Assembly (NCBI GenBank): GCA_035543015.1
Contig: DATKKG010000005.1
Location: 1 to 15,953 of the forward strand
Direction of reading: 5' to 3'
Length of the DNA: 15,953 bases
From: DATKKG01 sp035543015
GTDB lineage: Archaea > Thermoproteota > Nitrososphaeria > Conexivisphaerales > DTJL01
In this document: one piece after another, positions 13,092 through 15,953 of the stretch
How positions within the stretch are numbered: the stretch's first letter is position 1
How the letters are laid out: each line of letters begins with the position of its first letter
The notes under the pieces: generated by a model
Databases searched by the model: none
What the model saw: only the letters and a program-made list of their open reading frames with translations
Told to the model about the DNA's origin: nothing
Translations under genes and position numbers: made by a program

Positions 13092-13261
13092 AATATGCTA
13101 TGCTCCTATCTCGGCCGTTATGGCAATGTGATATGTCTGGCCATGGGCCTCGCTTGAGGTCAGGTTCGGAAAGCGGCCAGCCACGGTCGCCGGAGAACCT
13201 TCGACTTAACTGCTCGTCAAGCGCTGACGCTGGCTGGTCCATGGCTCGCCCCAGCTACGCA

Positions 13262-13651
13262 TCAGCTGGCCGTCTTGGCTTCCTTGTGCCCTTCGGCGTC
13301 CGAAGCGACCTTCTTCGCTTCGGCCTTTGCGTCCGCGATCTTGGTCTCCACCGTCGCTTTGGCCTTCTCGGTCGCCTTCGCAGCCTTCTCTTCAAAGGCC
13401 TGGACCTTCCCCTTGATCTTCTTCTCTTCAGCCTTCGGGCCGCCGGACGCCTTGATGGCATCCAGCTCGGCGTGCATCTTCTTGTTCAAGTTGGCCATCT
13501 CGTCCTTGAACTTGACCTTCTCCTCCGCCTTCAGGTGCGCCAGGTCAGCCTTCAGGCTCGCGACCTCCACCTTCGAAGCCATCTCCGCTTTCAACTTGGC
13601 AACGTCCGCCTTGAGCGCCGCCAGCTCTCTGGTGAGCTCCTTCTTCGTCAT
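13262..13651 (-). CDS. Alanine/lysine/glutamate-rich coiled-coil protein
   Basis: This low-complexity, highly charged protein of about 129 residues has heptad-like repeats: TRELAALKADVAKLKAEM, EVASLKADLAHLKAEEKV and, later, AFEEKAAKATEKAKATVETK. No membrane span or signal is present. It is probably a long helical rod, perhaps a structural, DNA-associated or LEA-like protein. A TATA-like element lies at 13708-13718, so the longer frame back to 13747 cannot be the transcript start; ATG 13651 or GTG 13672 (seven residues more) are the options. The repetitive segments EVASLKADLAHLKAE and DVAKLKAEM suggest internal duplication. Function cannot be assigned from sequence. Confidence 0.75.
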   Translation of the reverse strand: MTKKELTRELAALKADVAKLKAEMASKVEVASLKADLAHLKAEEKVKFKDEMANLNKKMHAELDAIKASGGPKAEEKKIKGKVQAFEEKAAKATEKAKATVETKIADAKAEAKKVASDAEGHKEAKTAS

Positions 13652-13707
13652 CTTTTTACTGGTCTGTGACACTATGCTACCACACGCTTCGTTACGTGAG
13701 AGGAGGT

Positions 13708-13718
13708 ATTTTAACAAG
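13708..13718 (-). promoter_or_regulatory. Candidate TATA box for the coiled-coil gene
   Basis: The minus-strand block TTGTTAAAATA has its centre near 13712 and would place transcription start near 13687, giving leaders of about 15 (GTG 13672) or 36 bases (ATG 13651). Confidence 0.4.
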
Positions 13719-13729
13719 ACGTCAGATGG

Positions 13730-13993
13730 GTGGTCCGAAACGAGCATCCACGCTGGGTCGCGTCATCGTCCACAGCTCTCTGCCGGAGACGGCATCAAAC
13801 GAGGAAAGAGACTGTGGCCACGCTGGCACATGCCTCGGGTGTCAGGACCGGGCGGAGGGCGAGGAAGTCGGAGAAGCGTCAGAGGGAGCTGGCCAGAAGG
13901 AAGCTCTGCGAGAAGCTTGCCGACGAGGAGTTCAATTCAGCCCTTCATCTCCTGAGGAAGGCCTGCAAGTCGCCGCGGTACGCACTGAGGTAA
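13730..13993 (+). CDS. Possible small basic protein, perhaps the first part of a frameshifted gene
   Basis: This 87-residue frame (GTG start) has a strongly GC-biased third codon position in its second half and a charged helical C-terminus (SEKRQRELARRKLCEKLADE, then NSALHLLRKACKSPRYALR). A shorter start at GTG 13814 follows GAGGAAAGAG. Past its stop, the adjacent frame (plus one) stays open to 14145 with another helix-like stretch, GDEKAARLRKLEEIQEALGV, so the two may be parts of one gene interrupted by a frameshift. No family is recognised. Beyond 14145 up to 14270 nothing is visible. Confidence 0.4.
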   Translation: MVRNEHPRWVASSSTALCRRRHQTRKETVATLAHASGVRTGRRARKSEKRQRELARRKLCEKLADEEFNSALHLLRKACKSPRYALR

Positions 13994-14270
13994 CCATCCT
14001 GGGAGACGAAAAGGCCGCTCGCTTGCGAAAGCTGGAGGAGATCCAGGAGGCCTTAGGCGTAGTACGCGACTTACATCTTGACCGCGTTCCTCTCGCGCAA
14101 AGGGGCTGGTCCTGCGTCAGCCGAGGTTGTCGTGGTCGATTTTAGGAGAAGGCATGACCTGTTCGTTGTGTTCTGCGAGCCCGCCCGTCGCACTAGGCAG
14201 CCTTCCTTTGCCTCCTGGCGCCTCTGAGTTCCGCGAATCGCGCATCACGGGTTCCCAGAAGAGAGCGCGC

Positions 14271-15659
14271 CTACGGCAGGACCAACTGGACGGGCGGAAG
14301 GTCTGCGCACTTGACCGTCGCGACGACTGACCCCAGACCATTCAGAGTCACGGTCGAGACAGCCAAGCCGGTCGAATCGGTGGATGCATACGCCGGTAGG
14401 ATGCTCGACAGGCCCGCCCCACTCGCTTCGAAGAACACCACAGCACCTGCGACAGGACGGCCGAAGATGTCCGTGACGCTAGCCGATACATTGTAGGCGG
14501 AGGGTCCCGCCGGGGTCGTGGATACGGTCAAACCACCAAGCGGAACGATGTCGGGATCGCTCGCGAGCACTTCTTGGCCTGAGTAACCTACCAGCCCACT
14601 CTGATCCACAACCATGAGCGAGACTCGAAGGGGCCCGGTCACGTTCAATCCTGTCAGGCTGCTGAGCAGCAACTCGGGCCTGTACTGGATGACGCTTCCA
14701 TGGACGTAGAGAGTCGTGATGTTGCTCAGGTCGTTCCAGTCGTTGAGGGTCCATCCTTTCTGGGGAACATCAATCCGCCAGATATAGTCGAGGATCGTGT
14801 CTGGAGAGGACTGAGACGCATCGAAGTGATAGACGTCGCGAGACGAGATCCCGTAGCTTTCGGTGTCTCTGCTGACAGACATGAGCGCCAGGGGTGCCCC
14901 GAGGGTCTTCGAGAAGAAGTTGCCAGTCGGGCTGACCACCAGGATTTGCAGCGCGTCAGTTCGGAGCACGGGCACGTCGGCCGGGAAGAAGCCGGTGATG
15001 TTCACGAGGACCGTCTTCATCTCCTTGGCGGGGATGACGAGAGGGGGAAGGGCGTTGTTGTAGAGGGTCAGGGTGGGGTTGGCAGGATCTCCTTCTACGT
15101 CGTACCAGAAGTTCACGTAGTATCCGTTGACGCTGATCCTCCACACGCCTGAGTTGGCGATGTCGAGGTTCTTGATTTCGATGAGCAGGTACCTCCAGGA
15201 AGCAAAGCGTACGAAATACGGGCTTCCAGAGGAGTCTGAGATGTCCACCGTATGCGCTAATCGGTCGACTCCCACGGGAAGGCCGGACAAGATCATAGGT
15301 TCAAGCATGTTGTATCTGCCGCCGATGACCGAGTAGCCTTGGCTCGCTCCATCGAGAGAAAGATTGACCGAGGAGGCATTGACGTACTGAACGTAGTCGA
15401 TGTCGCTGCTGTTCGTCGTGCTGACCAGCATGTACTCTATTGAGGAATCGGATGGGAAGGGGTTGACCTGCACGATGCTCAGGTTCTCGTTCGCCACCGA
15501 GCTCTGGAACTGGGTTCTCTCGAACGCCTGCTGCTCTGACGTGGCCACGAAGAAGGCGATGGCGGCCACTGCTATGACAACGACGAGAATCAGCACGAGC
15601 GCGCCGACTACCTCTGACACTCCCCTCCGCCCATGGGGAACTCCGCGCGCCCTGGGCAA
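14271..15659 (-). CDS. Archaeal type IV pilin-like protein with PKD-like and Ig-like domains
   Basis: This 462-residue surface protein begins with a class III leader, HGRRG, cleaved before VSEVVGALVLILVVVIAVAA (residues 14-33), the archaellin/pilin N-terminal helix that PibD-type peptidases process. A beta-rich region with many N-glycosylation sequons follows. A PKD-like segment starts VYHFDASQSSPDTILDYIW (277-295), and a C-terminal Ig-like domain covers about 376-462 (FGRPVAGAVVFFEASG). It is much longer than a typical pilin, so a minor pilin or pilus-tip adhesin is likely. The start is TTG 15659, only some 29 bases after the TATA centre, so the message is nearly leaderless. The divergent neighbour may belong to the same pilus system. 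Confidence 0.85.
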   Translation of the reverse strand: MPRARGVPHGRRGVSEVVGALVLILVVVIAVAAIAFFVATSEQQAFERTQFQSSVANENLSIVQVNPFPSDSSIEYMLVSTTNSSDIDYVQYVNASSVNLSLDGASQGYSVIGGRYNMLEPMILSGLPVGVDRLAHTVDISDSSGSPYFVRFASWRYLLIEIKNLDIANSGVWRISVNGYYVNFWYDVEGDPANPTLTLYNNALPPLVIPAKEMKTVLVNITGFFPADVPVLRTDALQILVVSPTGNFFSKTLGAPLALMSVSRDTESYGISSRDVYHFDASQSSPDTILDYIWRIDVPQKGWTLNDWNDLSNITTLYVHGSVIQYRPELLLSSLTGLNVTGPLRVSLMVVDQSGLVGYSGQEVLASDPDIVPLGGLTVSTTPAGPSAYNVSASVTDIFGRPVAGAVVFFEASGAGLSSILPAYASTDSTGLAVSTVTLNGLGSVVATVKCADLPPVQLVLP

Positions 15660-15660
15660 A

Positions 15661-15683
15661 CCGAACCGAAGCCCGTCGTTCGG
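15661..15683. promoter_or_regulatory. Inverted repeat between TATA box and start of the pilin-like gene
   Basis: CCGAAC (15661-15666) and GTTCGG (15678-15683) form a perfect six-base dyad with an 11-base spacer, exactly filling the space between the TATA box and the TTG start, a typical place for an archaeal repressor. Confidence 0.35.
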
Positions 15684-15692
15684 TTTTATATT
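15684..15692 (-). promoter_or_regulatory. TATA box of the pilin-like gene
   Basis: AATATAAAA on the minus strand is the clearest TATA box in the window, centred 29 bases before the TTG. Confidence 0.55.
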
Positions 15693-15797
15693 CTGAGCTT
15701 GGGCGAAACATATGGGTGTCTGCCCGGAATATGGATGCCCACACTACATATTCACACACTCTAAGAACGCCAAGAGTCGAACCAAGAAAGACGGAAG

Positions 15798-15953
15798 ATG
15801 ATAGGCGAGACCATCGCCAGGGCCCTTCCGGGCATAACGCTGATCGAAGACGAGTCGGGGGCGGTGGCTCGAATACTGGCTGAGCAGATAGCGCGGGCGG
15901 CGGCTGCCTCGGGCGCAAGGGTGCGCCGTCTGCCGCTCAACGGGACGGCGGAC
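15798..15953 (+). CDS. N-terminus of an unidentified protein, divergent from the pilin-like gene (3' partial)
   Basis: ATG 15798 opens a frame that runs off the right edge (52 residues). The visible part, GITLIEDESGAVARILAEQI, then ARAAAASGARVRRLPLN, has the strand-loop-helix shape of the first P-loop region of KaiC/FlaH-like ATPases (LIEGxxGxGKTxLAxQIA). The glycine-lysine-threonine core is absent, so this is only a resemblance. A TATA-like block lies near 15745-15753, giving a leader of about 20 bases. The frame is GC-rich at third positions and is probably real. Its position opposite the pilin gene hints at a shared role. Confidence 0.6.
   Translation, partial: MIGETIARALPGITLIEDESGAVARILAEQIARAAAASGARVRRLPLNGTAD

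Larger units (their letters stand above)
12926..13261. other. Gene-poor stretch between the regulator and the coiled-coil gene
   Basis: No ORF of convincing size lies in these 336 bases. It holds the 14-bp repeat copy B and a 23-residue minus-strand frame (next entries). No tRNA or clear terminator is visible. Confidence 0.6.

Noticed and set aside
13275..13955. 226-residue plus-strand ORF
   Set aside because: Most of it is the antisense of the Lys/Ala/Glu coiled-coil gene, producing a Ser/Phe/Ala-rich artefact.
1..15953. CRISPR array, insertion sequence or rRNA gene
   Set aside because: No regularly spaced repeats, transposase motifs with terminal repeats, or rRNA-like sequence were seen by eye.

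Overview
The window looks archaeal. It has a type IV pilin-like protein with a class III (PibD-type) leader, an Lrp/AsnC-type one-component regulator, TATA-like boxes about 20-35 bases ahead of several start codons, and very frequent TTG starts with short or absent leaders. Base composition is fairly GC-rich. No rRNA or tRNA is present, so the lineage cannot be fixed; a member of the Thermoproteota/Nitrososphaeria side is a guess.

Left part (1-2729): the tail of a CBS-domain protein, probably the cytoplasmic end of a ClC-type channel; a HAD-fold protein that has lost its catalytic aspartates; and, on the minus strand, a two-gene unit of a formate-dehydrogenase-gamma-like cytochrome b and a four-helix membrane protein.

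Centre (2985-8072): a tight plus-strand operon, divergent from the cytochrome b unit. It encodes a three-subunit molybdenum hydroxylase of the periplasmic aldehyde oxidoreductase (PaoABC) type: a Tat-signal [2Fe-2S] subunit, a molybdopterin subunit and an FAD subunit carrying a four-cysteine insertion. Three small genes follow without real gaps: a DUF5678-like protein and two tandem retropepsin-like proteins, the second with a ruined active site. The likely picture is aldehyde oxidation outside the cytoplasmic membrane, with electrons perhaps passed to the membrane through the neighbouring cytochrome b. The role of the retropepsin pair is unknown.

Right part (8064-15953): less dense and more accessory. 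It holds an unknown minus-strand protein, a cysteine-rich protein with a recombinase-like N-terminus, small membrane ORFs (one apparently frameshifted), a cupin, a secreted beta-barrel protein, an Lrp-type regulator with a C-terminal cysteine cluster and two dyads in its leader, a coiled-coil protein, a possible basic protein with a downstream frame change, a large pilin-like protein with PKD and Ig-like domains, and the start of a divergent gene cut by the window edge. The intergenic stretches carry two families of short dispersed repeats, one able to form a conserved small hairpin, and several very small reading frames.
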